In this document: positions 1 through 8,330 of the stretch, piece by piece
Numbering within the stretch: position 1 is the first letter of the stretch
Layout of the letters: each line of letters begins with the position of its first letter
NCBI RefSeq assembly: GCF_963575615.1
Contig: NZ_CAUYTL010000006.1
Coordinates: 1 to 64,000, forward strand
Length of the DNA: 64,000 bases
Origin: Listeria_A hofi
GTDB taxonomy: Bacteria > Bacillota > Bacilli > Lactobacillales > Listeriaceae
Direction of reading: 5' to 3'
Position numbers and translations under genes: made by a program
Notes under the pieces: generated by a model
The model's input: only the letters and a program-made list of their open reading frames with translations
Database searches by the model: none
What the model was told of the DNA's origin: nothing

Positions 1-77
1 CTATTGAACCGCCGTATACCGAACGGTACGTACGGTGGTGTGAGAGGTCGGAGCCTAACGGCTCCTCCTACTCGATT
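1..77 (+). mobile_element. 3' end of a group II intron (domains V and VI)
   Basis: The RNA folds as a group II intron tail. Domain V: the arm at 9-16 (CCGCCGTA) pairs with 31-38 (TACGGTGG); 17-20 pairs with 25-28 around a four-base loop at 21-24; a two-base bulge CG lies at 29-30. Domain VI: GAGAGG at 42-47 pairs with 67-73, leaving an unpaired A at 70 as the branch point, and 50-55 pairs with 60-65 around a TAAC loop. The 3' splice junction should lie 6-7 bases after A70, near 76-77. The intron-encoded reverse transcriptase must lie left of the window. Structure is seen directly; the class is not determined. Confidence 0.88.
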
Positions 78-1002
78 GGGGATTTCGGACTCTTTTTCTA
101 GCACGAATGAGCTCAGGTAAGGCACCAGATCCTAGTATGACACCAATGATAATTAGAATAAAGCCAAGAATTTGCATTAAACGGATTTGTTCATTTAGAA
201 ATAAGGCCGCGCCGATGAGCGAGAAAAATGGATTGAGATTCATAAAAATAGCTGTTTGGGATGGGCCGATTTGTCCGACTGCAAAGTTATAAATTAAGTT
301 TCCAAATGCTGTTGCAAGTAAAGCTGAGGTGAGGAATAGTAGCCACATAGATGGTGAATGACCGCTCATTTGGGCGAGGCCGCCTGGTTCTTCAATAAGA
401 CTTGTGAAAAATAGTAAAATGGAGCCGATTAGTAGCATATACGCGGTCATTAGACGTGGGTCGAGCGAGCCGGAGATGCGTTTGATTATGATGAAGCTAA
501 AACATTGGGATAGGATTGCGATGAAGACGTAGATGTCTCCTAATGAGGCACCTGAGAGTCCTTGCCCACCAGTCAGCACGATGAGCGAAACGCCGAAAAG
601 TCCAGATACAAGGCCGATTAGTTGTGGCATAGAAATGGCTTCACGTAAAAAAATAACGGCTAATATAGCGGTTAGAATTGGACCGATTCCTAAGATAAGG
701 CCGCCATTTGTCCCTGTAGTCATGGTTAGACCTGATGCTAGGAAGTAGTGATGTAGAAAAATATTGAACAGACTTCCTGCAAATATGTATAAAAATTCGC
801 GATGTGTCGGGAGTCTGAATTTTCCGATGGCCAATAAAAAAAGGAAGACAGCGATTGCGGCTGTAAATATTCGAAAGGATGTCATTGTGATAGGCGGGAA
901 ATGGGAGACTAGAATTTTAGTTGCGGTTACGTTTAGTCCCCAGCTTGCCATGACGAGAACTAGTAGTAGGTAGAGGGTTGTTTGTTTTTTTCCGCTTTGC
1001 AT
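55..1002 (-). CDS. EamA/DMT family transporter, 3' end altered by intron
   Basis: Inner-membrane drug/metabolite transporter of the EamA type, about 10 membrane segments in two repeats of about 140 residues; substrate unknown. The 315-residue length is normal for the family. A ribosome site AGAAGG lies upstream of the ATG. The last 7 or so codons, including the TAG at 55-57, lie inside domain VI of the antisense group II intron, so the native C-terminus has been replaced by an intron-encoded tail (SSRRSR). Because only the tail after the last membrane segment is changed, the protein may still work. It has its own transcription unit, separated from the upstream usp gene by a hairpin. Specific function cannot be read from sequence. 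Confidence 0.85.
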   Translation of the reverse strand: MQSGKKQTTLYLLLVLVMASWGLNVTATKILVSHFPPITMTSFRIFTAAIAVFLFLLAIGKFRLPTHREFLYIFAGSLFNIFLHHYFLASGLTMTTGTNGGLILGIGPILTAILAVIFLREAISMPQLIGLVSGLFGVSLIVLTGGQGLSGASLGDIYVFIAILSQCFSFIIIKRISGSLDPRLMTAYMLLIGSILLFFTSLIEEPGGLAQMSGHSPSMWLLFLTSALLATAFGNLIYNFAVGQIGPSQTAIFMNLNPFFSLIGAALFLNEQIRLMQILGFILIIIGVILGSGALPELIRARKRVRNPQSSRRSR

Positions 1003-1055
1003 GTTGGTATGAGCCTTCTTTCTTGGTTACTGTATAACAGGTAGTATAGCATAAT

Positions 1056-1090
1056 AAAACCAAGCAGAGAATACCTACCTACTTGGTTTT
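1056..1090. terminator. Hairpin terminator between usp and the DMT gene
   Basis: AAAACCAAG at 1056-1064 pairs with CTTGGTTTT at 1082-1090, with A/T tracts on both sides. It lies just after the usp stop codon on the minus strand and so most likely ends that transcript. Confidence 0.6.
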
Positions 1091-1095
1091 ATTGG

Positions 1096-1560
1096 TTATT
1101 CGACTTTTTTGCGGTCGCGCCAGTTTTTTCCTCGGACGATGATAACGTCACATGGTGCATGAGAGGCGATATAGGATGATACGCTACCCATGATAAACTC
1201 TTCGGTTGGCGTTAATCCGGTAGATCCGACAAGTACTAAATCGGGTTCGAATTTGCTGATAAATTTTTTCACAAAAGTTGTTTTTGGCGTTCCAAATTTG
1301 ACGAATGTTTCTACATTTTCGACGCCGAGTTTTTCTGCTTCGGTTTTATAGATTTCGACAAGACCTTTGCCGTATTCTTTGGCTTTTTTTGCGTATGTTT
1401 GCTCGTAATCGATAAGTGGCGCGATTCGACGAACATCTGCGACAAAGCCGATTCCGAGTACTGCTCCGTCTCTTTTTGCAATTTGAATACCTCGTTTTAG
1501 AGCTTCTTCCGCTTCATTGGAGCCGTCCACACCTACTAAAATCCTATGATAGATTGTCAT
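1096..1560 (-). CDS. Universal stress protein, UspA family
   Basis: Cytoplasmic UspA-fold protein of about 154 residues. It begins with the usual beta strand and Asp (ILVGVDGS) and ends with the nucleotide-binding pattern VGSTG followed by a serine-rich turn and VIIVRG, as in ATP-binding Usp proteins. An ATG 12 bases further upstream (1572) gives 158 residues, but a GAGAGG abuts that ATG directly, so the second ATG at 1560 (MTIYHRIL) is preferred. Single-gene unit. The physiological role (general stress, acid or stationary survival) is family knowledge, not shown here. Confidence 0.85.
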   Translation of the reverse strand: MTIYHRILVGVDGSNEAEEALKRGIQIAKRDGAVLGIGFVADVRRIAPLIDYEQTYAKKAKEYGKGLVEIYKTEAEKLGVENVETFVKFGTPKTTFVKKFISKFEPDLVLVGSTGLTPTEEFIMGSVSSYIASHAPCDVIIVRGKNWRDRKKVE

Positions 1561-1637
1561 TTGACTTCCCATCCTCTCTACGTTGGTTTCCCCTTAGTAC
1601 CTCCATACCCATTTTTTCGGTGGATAACGCGTATTTT

Positions 1638-1667
1638 TTGGAGAATCGGATTTATTTATGGTACACT
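1638..1667 (+). promoter_or_regulatory. Possible promoter of the thiamine leader
   Basis: TTGGAG at 1638-1643 and TACACT at 1662-1667 are 18 bases apart. This would start RNA about 140 bases before the riboswitch. A moderate match; other starts nearer the aptamer are possible. Confidence 0.35.
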
Positions 1668-1756
1668 TGTGGTGAAAAACGAATAGTTGGAGACTGGGGT
1701 GCGACACAAGATAGAGCGATATTTTGTCCTTTTTAGTTGGATGAAAATTATGCTTT

Positions 1757-1794
1757 GTAAATCGAGCGAAAGCGAACGCTTGCCGCCGATTTAC
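1757..1794 (+). other. Stable hairpin upstream of the TPP riboswitch
   Basis: GTAAATCG at 1757-1764 pairs perfectly with CGATTTAC at 1787-1794, and AAGCG at 1770-1774 pairs with CGCTT at 1777-1781 inside it. There is no T tract on either side, so it is not an obvious terminator. It may be a leader element or relic; function unknown. Confidence 0.4.
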
Positions 1795-1814
1795 CCTGTG
1801 TAGCAACCAATCTC

Positions 1815-1909
1815 TTATACTGGGGGAGTCTTACTTAAGACCGAGATATGAATATTAATTCATGGACCCTTTGAACCTGTTGAGTTAGCACTCGCGTAGG
1901 GAAGTATTG
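1815..1909 (+). ncRNA. TPP riboswitch (THI element)
   Basis: The conserved THI-box strings occur in order: CTGGGGGAGT at 1820-1829, a degenerate GACCGAGA, ACCCTTTGAACCTG at 1866-1879, and GCGTAGGGAAGTA at 1894-1906. P1 is ATACT (1817-1821) with AGTAT (1903-1907). It precedes four thiamine salvage genes and is followed by a terminator, so TPP binding should stop transcription early. Confidence 0.96.
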
Positions 1910-1931
1910 GGAACTTGATGTAAATATCATG

Positions 1932-1977
1932 ACGCCTTTTCTTGCGCTATTGCTAGTGCCGGGGAAGGCGTTTTTTT
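1932..1977 (+). terminator. Riboswitch-controlled terminator
   Basis: ACGCCTT at 1932-1938 pairs with AAGGCGT at 1965-1971, followed by a run of T. It sits 23 bases after the TPP aptamer and before the tenA ribosome site, the usual arrangement for transcriptional attenuation. Confidence 0.85.
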
Positions 1978-2000
1978 GTATGAAAAAAGGAGGAGATGGA

Positions 2001-2699
2001 ATGATGCGGTTTTCGGAAGTATTGCGTGCGGAGAATCAGGAAGTATGGCAAAAGAGTAAGGATCATCCATTTGTGAGGCAGTTGGTGGATGGGAGTTTGG
2101 ATAAGGCGGCGTTTCGTTACTATTTATTGCAGGATCATTATTATTTGACGCATTATGTGAAGGTGATTGCGCTGGGGGTTGCTTATGCGGATGATTACGT
2201 AGCGATGATGGAGCTTAGCAAGTCGCTTGCGTCTTTGGAGAAGTCGGAGCTTGTGATGCGGGAAAAATTTTATCCTTATGTGGGTATTGGGACGGCGGAT
2301 TTGATTGAGGTTGTGGCGAGCCCGGCGGCTTATCATTATACATCACATATGTATCGGTTGGCAGGATCGCACTCATTGGGCCGTATTTTAGCGGGAATTT
2401 TGCCGTGTTATTGGTTGTACTGGGAAATTGGTGAGCAGTACGCGGATTACGTTAGCCCGGAGCCGTTGTATCAGTCTTGGATGGAGATTTATCAGGATGC
2501 GGGCTATGCGGAAGGCTTGCAGCGACAGATGGATTTGCTGGACAGGATTGCGACTGGGTTGACGGATGATGATTTGGTGGAGTTGCGGGAGGCTTTTCGG
2601 ATTAGTAGTTACGCGGAATTGGCGTTTTGGGATATGGCATACAAGCAGAAAACGTGGGATGGGAGAGGTGATTTGGATGGCGAATTGGCATCTTATTGA
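2001..2699 (+). CDS. tenA: Thiaminase II / aminopyrimidine aminohydrolase TenA
   Basis: Hydrolyses aminopyrimidine breakdown products of thiamine to HMP for salvage. The 232-residue protein is all-helical like the TenA/PQQC family, with the N-terminal pattern WQKSKDHPFVRQLVDGSL and the central HYYLTHYVK and Y..S..Y regions. The start at 2001 is chosen because AAAGGAGGAG lies at 1986-1994; a further upstream ATG would fall inside the terminator. First gene of the thiamine salvage operon. Its 3' end overlaps thiM by 23 bases, suggesting coupled translation. Expression should fall when TPP is abundant. Confidence 0.93.
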   Translation: MMRFSEVLRAENQEVWQKSKDHPFVRQLVDGSLDKAAFRYYLLQDHYYLTHYVKVIALGVAYADDYVAMMELSKSLASLEKSELVMREKFYPYVGIGTADLIEVVASPAAYHYTSHMYRLAGSHSLGRILAGILPCYWLYWEIGEQYADYVSPEPLYQSWMEIYQDAGYAEGLQRQMDLLDRIATGLTDDDLVELREAFRISSYAELAFWDMAYKQKTWDGRGDLDGELASY

Positions 2700-3483
2700 G
2701 GAGGTACGGACGCGAAATCCGTTGGTGCATACGATTACGAATTTTGTGGTGGCGAATGACTCAGCGAATGGTTTGCTGGCGATAGGGGCGTCTCCGATTA
2801 TGGCGGTGGCTATTGAAGAAATGGCTGAACTTGGCGGAATGGCAGATGCAGTCGTAATTAATATTGGCACGCTGGATAGAGGATTGGTGGCGTCGATGTT
2901 GGCTGTTGGAAAAGCGGCAAATCTGGCTGGAAAACCGGTTGTTCTGGACCCAGTAGGTGTTGGTGCGACTTCATTTAGGCAAGAGACGGCGCAGTTATTA
3001 TTAAAGGAGATACAGTTTGCTGTGATTCGTGGGAATTTGGGAGAGCTGGCGAGTATTGCTGGTATTTCGTGGCAGGCGAAAGGTGTTGATGCGGGGTTTG
3101 GAGATGCTTCGCAAGCGGCGGAGATTGCTTTAAAAGTGGCACGCGAATACCGGGCTATTGTGGCGATTAGTGGCGCTGTGGATACTATTTCGGATGGCAA
3201 GCGTGTGATAACGATTGAAAATGGAGATGAACTTTTACCGAAAATTACGGGTTCGGGTTGTTTATTGAGTTGTGTGATTGGTGCTTTTGTTGGTGTCACA
3301 GATGATTATTTGGATGCGGTTGTTGTGGCATCAGCGAGTTATGCTATTGCTTCGGAGTATGCTGTGAAAAGATTAGAGCGGAGATTGCCAGCTTCTTTCC
3401 GCGTTGCATTTATCGATGAGTTGGCAGTATGGGACGGACATAATCAGGAAAAAGTGGCACAGATAGAGGAGGTTCCGCAATGA
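2677..3483 (+). CDS. thiM: Hydroxyethylthiazole kinase ThiM
   Basis: Phosphorylates 4-methyl-5-(2-hydroxyethyl)thiazole for thiamine salvage. The 268-residue protein has the ribokinase-like ThiM fold: HTITNFVVAND near the start, the ALLAIGASP-type segment (LLAIGASPIM), PVVLDPVGVGAT, and the C-terminal anion-hole motif ITGSGCLLS. The start at 2677 (MANWHLIEE) lies inside the tenA end and has GGGAGAGG just upstream. It overlaps thiD by ATGA, so the four genes are likely read as one message under the TPP riboswitch. Confidence 0.95.
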   Translation: MANWHLIEEVRTRNPLVHTITNFVVANDSANGLLAIGASPIMAVAIEEMAELGGMADAVVINIGTLDRGLVASMLAVGKAANLAGKPVVLDPVGVGATSFRQETAQLLLKEIQFAVIRGNLGELASIAGISWQAKGVDAGFGDASQAAEIALKVAREYRAIVAISGAVDTISDGKRVITIENGDELLPKITGSGCLLSCVIGAFVGVTDDYLDAVVVASASYAIASEYAVKRLERRLPASFRVAFIDELAVWDGHNQEKVAQIEEVPQ

Positions 3484-4283
3484 TATTTCCACAAGCAGTT
3501 ACGATTGCAGGGTCTGATAGTGGCGGTGGGGCTGGGATTCAAGCGGATATTAAGACATTTCAGGAGCGCCGTGTCTTTGGGATGTCGGCAATTACGGCGA
3601 TTACTGCACAAAACACGCTAGGCGTTCGTGCGATTCATCCAATTCCAGTTGATATTCTGGCGTCACAGATGGAGGCGCTAAATGATGATTTCTCGATTAC
3701 AGCTGTCAAAACGGGCATGTTGGTGGATGAGGCGACGATTGATACTGTTGTTTCTAGATTACGGCGCTTCAATTGGGGTCCGCTAATCGTTGACCCTGTT
3801 ATGATAGCTAAAGGGGGCGCATCGCTCGTGAATGATGATGCGATTAAGTCTATTCGCCAAAATTTGCTGCCACTCGCATCGATTGTAACGCCGAACATTC
3901 CCGAAGCAGAAGCGCTGACAGGTATGAGGATAAGAAGTATAGAACAAATCGAAAAAGCCGCGAAACAAATTCAAAAATTAGGCGTTGAGACGGTTATCAT
4001 CAAAGGTGGGCATAGTGAGAATAAGCAAGAATCACGAGATTATGTTTTAGATGAGAATGCAGCATTTTGGCTAGAGGCGAAAAGAATAGACACGGAGCAC
4101 ACACATGGAACGGGCTGTACTTTTTCAGCATGTATAACGGCTGAACTTGCAAAAGGTGCAACGACGGAATACGCGGTTCGTACAGCAAAAGCATTTATCA
4201 CGCGTGCTATTTCGGATCCGATTTATATTGGCCATGGACATGGGCCGACTAATCATTGGGCGCATCGGAAGGAGAATACGTGA
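3480..4283 (+). CDS. thiD: Hydroxymethylpyrimidine/phosphomethylpyrimidine kinase ThiD
   Basis: Phosphorylates HMP and then HMP-P to HMP-PP, the pyrimidine substrate of ThiE. The 267-residue ribokinase-fold protein begins with the diagnostic TIAGSDSGGGAGIQADIKTF, carries VDPVMIAKGG in the middle, and the C-terminal HTHGTGCTFSA anion-hole motif with the catalytic base region. The ATG overlaps the thiM stop (ATGA). Length is normal for ThiD. With TenA and ThiM this makes a salvage-only route; no thiC or thiG is in the window. Confidence 0.95.
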   Translation: MIFPQAVTIAGSDSGGGAGIQADIKTFQERRVFGMSAITAITAQNTLGVRAIHPIPVDILASQMEALNDDFSITAVKTGMLVDEATIDTVVSRLRRFNWGPLIVDPVMIAKGGASLVNDDAIKSIRQNLLPLASIVTPNIPEAEALTGMRIRSIEQIEKAAKQIQKLGVETVIIKGGHSENKQESRDYVLDENAAFWLEAKRIDTEHTHGTGCTFSACITAELAKGATTEYAVRTAKAFITRAISDPIYIGHGHGPTNHWAHRKENT

Positions 4284-4284
4284 C

Positions 4285-4893
4285 ATGTTAAAAATCTATT
4301 TTATCGCTGGGACGCAAGATGTTCCTAGGGACAAGCTACTACCAATTTTGGAAACATCGCTGCAATCAGGTATTACCTGCTATCAATTTCGTGAAAAAGA
4401 GCTTGCGAATCCTGATGAAATCGAACTGCTTGCTAAATCATGTCAGAAACTTTGTCGCAAGTATAGCGTTCCTTTTTTTATCAATGATGATGTGTCGCTG
4501 GCACTAAAGATTGGAGCGGATGGTATTCATGTGGGGCAGGATGATATGGCGATTTCGGATGTAATTGCAAGCTGTGCTGGAAAAATGAAAATTGGGCTTT
4601 CTGTCAATACGCTAGAACAAGCAAAGAACGCAACAAAGTATGAGCAATTGGACTACATTGGTGTTGGACCAATTTTTGAGACGAGTTCGAAAGTTGATGC
4701 AAAACCGACGACTGGTTTGGAATTGCTACGCGATATTCGCCAGTCTGGAATTACTTTGCCAATGGTTGCAATCGGCGGAATTACATCAGGACAAATGAAA
4801 GAGATTAGGAAGGCTGGAGCACAAGGCGTGGCAGTTATCTCGGCAATTACTCGTTCGGAAAATATAGCGCAAACAGTTGCCAATTTTAAATGA
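4285..4893 (+). CDS. thiE: Thiamine phosphate synthase ThiE
   Basis: Joins HMP-PP and HET-P to thiamine phosphate. The 202-residue TIM barrel shows the family landmarks: QFREKE near residue 34, PFFINDDVSLAL, ADGIHVGQDD, the GLSV turn, DYIGVGPIFET, and the phosphate-binding AIGGIT and GVAVISAI. The start at 4285 is set by GGAAGGAG at 4267-4274 and lies just after the thiD stop. Last gene of the operon, closed by the hairpin that follows. Confidence 0.95.
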   Translation: MLKIYFIAGTQDVPRDKLLPILETSLQSGITCYQFREKELANPDEIELLAKSCQKLCRKYSVPFFINDDVSLALKIGADGIHVGQDDMAISDVIASCAGKMKIGLSVNTLEQAKNATKYEQLDYIGVGPIFETSSKVDAKPTTGLELLRDIRQSGITLPMVAIGGITSGQMKEIRKAGAQGVAVISAITRSENIAQTVANFK

Positions 4894-4898
4894 GAATA

Positions 4899-4931
4899 AG
4901 CGACTTTTCTTGAAAACGGAGAAAAGTCGCT
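4899..4931. terminator. Bidirectional terminator between thiE and the ABC exporter
   Basis: AGCGACTTTTCT at 4899-4910 pairs perfectly with AGAAAAGTCGCT at 4920-4931. It lies between convergent genes and can end both transcripts. Confidence 0.85.
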
Positions 4932-4936
4932 CATGT

Positions 4937-7900
4937 TTATTCTACTGATTTTAAAGCTTCAATCATGTCTACACGTTTTAATTTGATGTGCATAACAATC
5001 ATGACGAGCGTTGAGAATAGCAGCGTTAATATCGCGGCGTAAACGTAACTCATCGCGTGAATAGTCGGGCTGAACATCAGGATGTCAACTTCTGCTGTTG
5101 AGGTGACGAAACGATGCAGGAAAGTACCAAGAACAAAGCCGACGACAATGCCCATCATGGTTAAAATGAGATTTTCACGATAGACGTACATCGTGACTTC
5201 TTTTGGATAAAAACCGAGTACTTTGATGGTTGAAAGTTCGCGAATTCGCTCGGAAACATTAATGTTAGTCAGGTTGTAAAGAACGATAAAGGCGAGCGCT
5301 GCGGCTGAAATAATTAGGACAACAATCACGACGTCAAGGCTATCCATTGTACTTCCAAATGCGTTGCTTGCAGTATTTGTATATGTGACAGCGAGCACGG
5401 CTGGATTTTTAAGTAGCTTCTCTGCAAAGTTATCCTGCCACTTTTGATTTGTATTGTTAAGCAGAAGAAGCTGTGTGTTATATTCCGGCTGGCTATTGAA
5501 AATTTGGTTGTAATACGTCGGCGTCATGTAGATATAGTGCATGGCGTAGGTTTCTGTGATGCCCGTGACCTTGATTTTGTAACTATTATTGTCGCCGTCT
5601 TTGATAGTTAGTGAGTCGCCTGGTTTGACGCCATACAACTTAGCGAGTTTTTCTGATAAAACTGCACCATCATTGGTTAGTGGAACGGTTTTATGTGTTT
5701 TACGATCGCGTAGCACGACATAGTTGCTAAAATTGTCTAGTGTTTTTGGTGTAATGAGCGTGGCGCCTTGATTTGCCACGCCTTTTTCGATTGCCGTCAT
5801 ATTTTTTTGAGAAACATCAAGTGCACTTTTGATATTTGGTGTGTTATCGATAATCGTGTTGTAATCCTGAAGAGGCGTTTTTGTTGCATTACTATCTAAT
5901 ACGACAACCGCGTCATACTTCATAATTTGGTCGTATTGTAGTGGAACGATATCACCAATTGAGTTTTTGAGACCGAATCCAGTGAGCAGAAGCGCTGTAC
6001 AGCCAGCCACACCAAGAATTGTCATCAGCATCCGTTGCTTATAGCGGAAAATATTTCGGGCCGTCACTTTACTCGTAAAATTCATTCGTTTCCAAATGAA
6101 AGGTACCCGTTCCAGCAAAATTCGTTTCCCGTTTTTCGGCGCTTTTGGACGCATCAGGGAAGCCGCGTTTTCTCGTAATTCGGCGCGACATGATACGAAA
6201 GCCGTCAAAGTGGTGCAAAACAGCGCCACGGCAAGTGAAATCAGGCTGTAACTCCAATACCAAGAAATATCAAGCGCCGGTAAATTATAAAGTGAGCCGT
6301 AAGCCACAAAGATGATTTGTGGAAATACTTGAAACCCAATTATGAGCCCAATCATAGTTCCCGTAAGGCTGGCAAGCGACCCGTATACGAGGAATTTAGC
6401 GATAATATCAACGTTGCTATAACCAAGCGCTTTTAACGTACCAGTCTGTGTTCGTTGCTCTTCAATCATTCGCGTCATCGTTGTCAAACAAACAAGTGCT
6501 GCAATCAAAAAGAAGAAAACAGGAAAGGCGGTGGAAAGCGATGCAATCCGATCTGCATTATCTTTATATTCCGTATAACCTGGATTATCCGTCCTGTCAC
6601 TAATAAAATACTTCGGTAAGTCTAGCGCGTCCAGTTTTTCCTGCGCAATTTGGAGGTCTTTTTTCGATGTAGCAATTTCCGAAAGAGCCTTCTTTTTCCC
6701 TGCTGCAAAAGTTGCTAAATTTGCCGCATAGGTCGCTTCCCCAGCGTCTAGTTCGGCTTTTGCGTCCGCAAGTTTAGCGTCACCAGCTACTTTTGCATTG
6801 GCAAGCTTCTGTTTCCCAACATTTAGTTGTGCCATACCATCTGCGTAATCCTTTTTGCCTTGAGCTAATCTATCCTTCGCTTCATTAAGTTCGCGTTTTT
6901 TAATAGCTAGTTCCCGTTGTTTGTCAGCGAGTAGCTGGCGATTTTGGTTAATTTCTTTTTGTGCATCTGCGACTTCTTTATTAGCCATCGCAAGTTGATT
7001 CGAGGCCTCATTTTTCAGGCGATTTAGTTGTGCTTCTGAAAGTGTGCCATCAAAATAGGATTGGATATATCCACCAAGTTCGGGATCAAACGCGTTCGCA
7101 TTATCAATAATTTCCTGTTGTGTTTCCTTATCTAAATCAGCAATCGGAATATCGCCAATGGTGTAGTCTTTCACTACATCATATAAGCGTTGAACCATTG
7201 CGAGTTGTTCCTTGTTTTCATCAAGTGTCATTTGCCCATCTTCAAGTTCTGATTGCGCCTCGTTCAACTGCAATTCTGCGTCTTCAATCTGCGCCTCACC
7301 ATCTGCAATTTTGCGTTCCGCTGTTGCAATATCTTTCTTAGCCTGCGCGAGTTTGGCGGTATTTCTATCAATTTCTGCTTGAGCGTCTGCAAGTTTGGAT
7401 TCAAGCTCACGCTTTCCGTTGTAATACTCCGCCCAGCCCTGATCTAACTTCGCGCGCGCCTCATTTAATTTCTGCTGGTTCTTCTCGATTTCAGCAAGGC
7501 CATCCGCGATTTTTTGACGTCCCTCATCGATTTTCACCTGACCATCTTCTTGAATCGCGTTTAAGCGCGCGGCTGGCTGTCCTGCAAGTGCCTTTTTTAC
7601 GAGTGACTTATTCTTTTCAATCGTCGAGTCATATTCATCGCTATAAGCTTCTGACTTCGCCGTATTATCGAACGTCATAAGTGCGGTCGAGTAATATTTT
7701 GAATCGAAATCCACCTCAGGAACAACTGCAAAAATATCCGCGCGTCCATTTCCAATCTTGGAAGTACCGCGAGTTCCTTCCTCGATATAAGCCGCCGAAG
7801 AAACCATCCCAACAACTGTAAATGTAGTTTTATGGAACTGGCCCTTCATAGCGCTGCCATCACTATTCACAAACGTAACCTTATCACCAATTTTATAGTA

Positions 7901-8320
7901 ATCGTTGGCTTTCTTGATGGAATCAATCGCAATTTCACCACTTTTTCGCGGTAACCGGCCTTTCTCGACCGTATACTTATTAATCAGATTATTTTGCGAT
8001 AAAGAATACACCTTCGTAATAAGTAGCGAATCTTGCAACATCACATCTGCTGTATAACCAGGCTGGACCTGTCGAACGCCAGGGATTCCATTTAAGATAG
8101 CGATGTCATCTTGATTTATGCCGTACGTGGACTGTACTTGTAAATCCATCAAATTCTGTGAGTCATAATATTTATCAGCTGTGTGAATCATATCAGGACC
8201 AGTTGCTTTCAGGCCTACAAAAAAGGCAACACCGAGCGCGATTAGTAGGAAAATCGAGATAAATCTGCCTTTAGATTTTGCGATTTCTCGCCATATGTCT
8301 TTCCATAATGCTTTTTTCAT
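4937..8320 (-). CDS. Large FtsX-type ABC transporter permease with coiled-coil domain
   Basis: Membrane permease of a MacB/FtsX-like exporter, 1127 residues. One membrane segment lies near residue 20, followed by an extracellular MacB-like domain, a long alpha-helical coiled coil (about 250-590, rich in Ala, Lys, Glu, Gln repeats such as KIDEGRQKIADGLAEIEKN), three membrane segments (about 620-740), another near 800, a second extracellular domain, and three C-terminal segments. The start at 8320 (MKKALWKDIW) has GGAG 6-9 bases upstream; an upstream frame extension would overlap the ATPase gene. It follows the ATPase by 10 bases. Substrate unknown; such pairs export lipids or peptides or act in envelope stress. 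Confidence 0.85.
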   Translation of the reverse strand: MKKALWKDIWREIAKSKGRFISIFLLIALGVAFFVGLKATGPDMIHTADKYYDSQNLMDLQVQSTYGINQDDIAILNGIPGVRQVQPGYTADVMLQDSLLITKVYSLSQNNLINKYTVEKGRLPRKSGEIAIDSIKKANDYYKIGDKVTFVNSDGSAMKGQFHKTTFTVVGMVSSAAYIEEGTRGTSKIGNGRADIFAVVPEVDFDSKYYSTALMTFDNTAKSEAYSDEYDSTIEKNKSLVKKALAGQPAARLNAIQEDGQVKIDEGRQKIADGLAEIEKNQQKLNEARAKLDQGWAEYYNGKRELESKLADAQAEIDRNTAKLAQAKKDIATAERKIADGEAQIEDAELQLNEAQSELEDGQMTLDENKEQLAMVQRLYDVVKDYTIGDIPIADLDKETQQEIIDNANAFDPELGGYIQSYFDGTLSEAQLNRLKNEASNQLAMANKEVADAQKEINQNRQLLADKQRELAIKKRELNEAKDRLAQGKKDYADGMAQLNVGKQKLANAKVAGDAKLADAKAELDAGEATYAANLATFAAGKKKALSEIATSKKDLQIAQEKLDALDLPKYFISDRTDNPGYTEYKDNADRIASLSTAFPVFFFLIAALVCLTTMTRMIEEQRTQTGTLKALGYSNVDIIAKFLVYGSLASLTGTMIGLIIGFQVFPQIIFVAYGSLYNLPALDISWYWSYSLISLAVALFCTTLTAFVSCRAELRENAASLMRPKAPKNGKRILLERVPFIWKRMNFTSKVTARNIFRYKQRMLMTILGVAGCTALLLTGFGLKNSIGDIVPLQYDQIMKYDAVVVLDSNATKTPLQDYNTIIDNTPNIKSALDVSQKNMTAIEKGVANQGATLITPKTLDNFSNYVVLRDRKTHKTVPLTNDGAVLSEKLAKLYGVKPGDSLTIKDGDNNSYKIKVTGITETYAMHYIYMTPTYYNQIFNSQPEYNTQLLLLNNTNQKWQDNFAEKLLKNPAVLAVTYTNTASNAFGSTMDSLDVVIVVLIISAAALAFIVLYNLTNINVSERIRELSTIKVLGFYPKEVTMYVYRENLILTMMGIVVGFVLGTFLHRFVTSTAEVDILMFSPTIHAMSYVYAAILTLLFSTLVMIVMHIKLKRVDMIEALKSVE

Positions 8321-8330
8321 CGGATTCTCC

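Noticed and set aside
1594..1806. 70-codon minus-strand frame upstream of the riboswitch
   Set aside because: Overlaps the leader and hairpin region, has no ribosome site, and resembles no known protein.
2388..3299. Long open frame on the minus strand (303 codons) opposite thiM
   Set aside because: It is a shadow of tenA/thiM codon bias; no ribosome site, no recognisable fold, and it overlaps intact thiamine genes.
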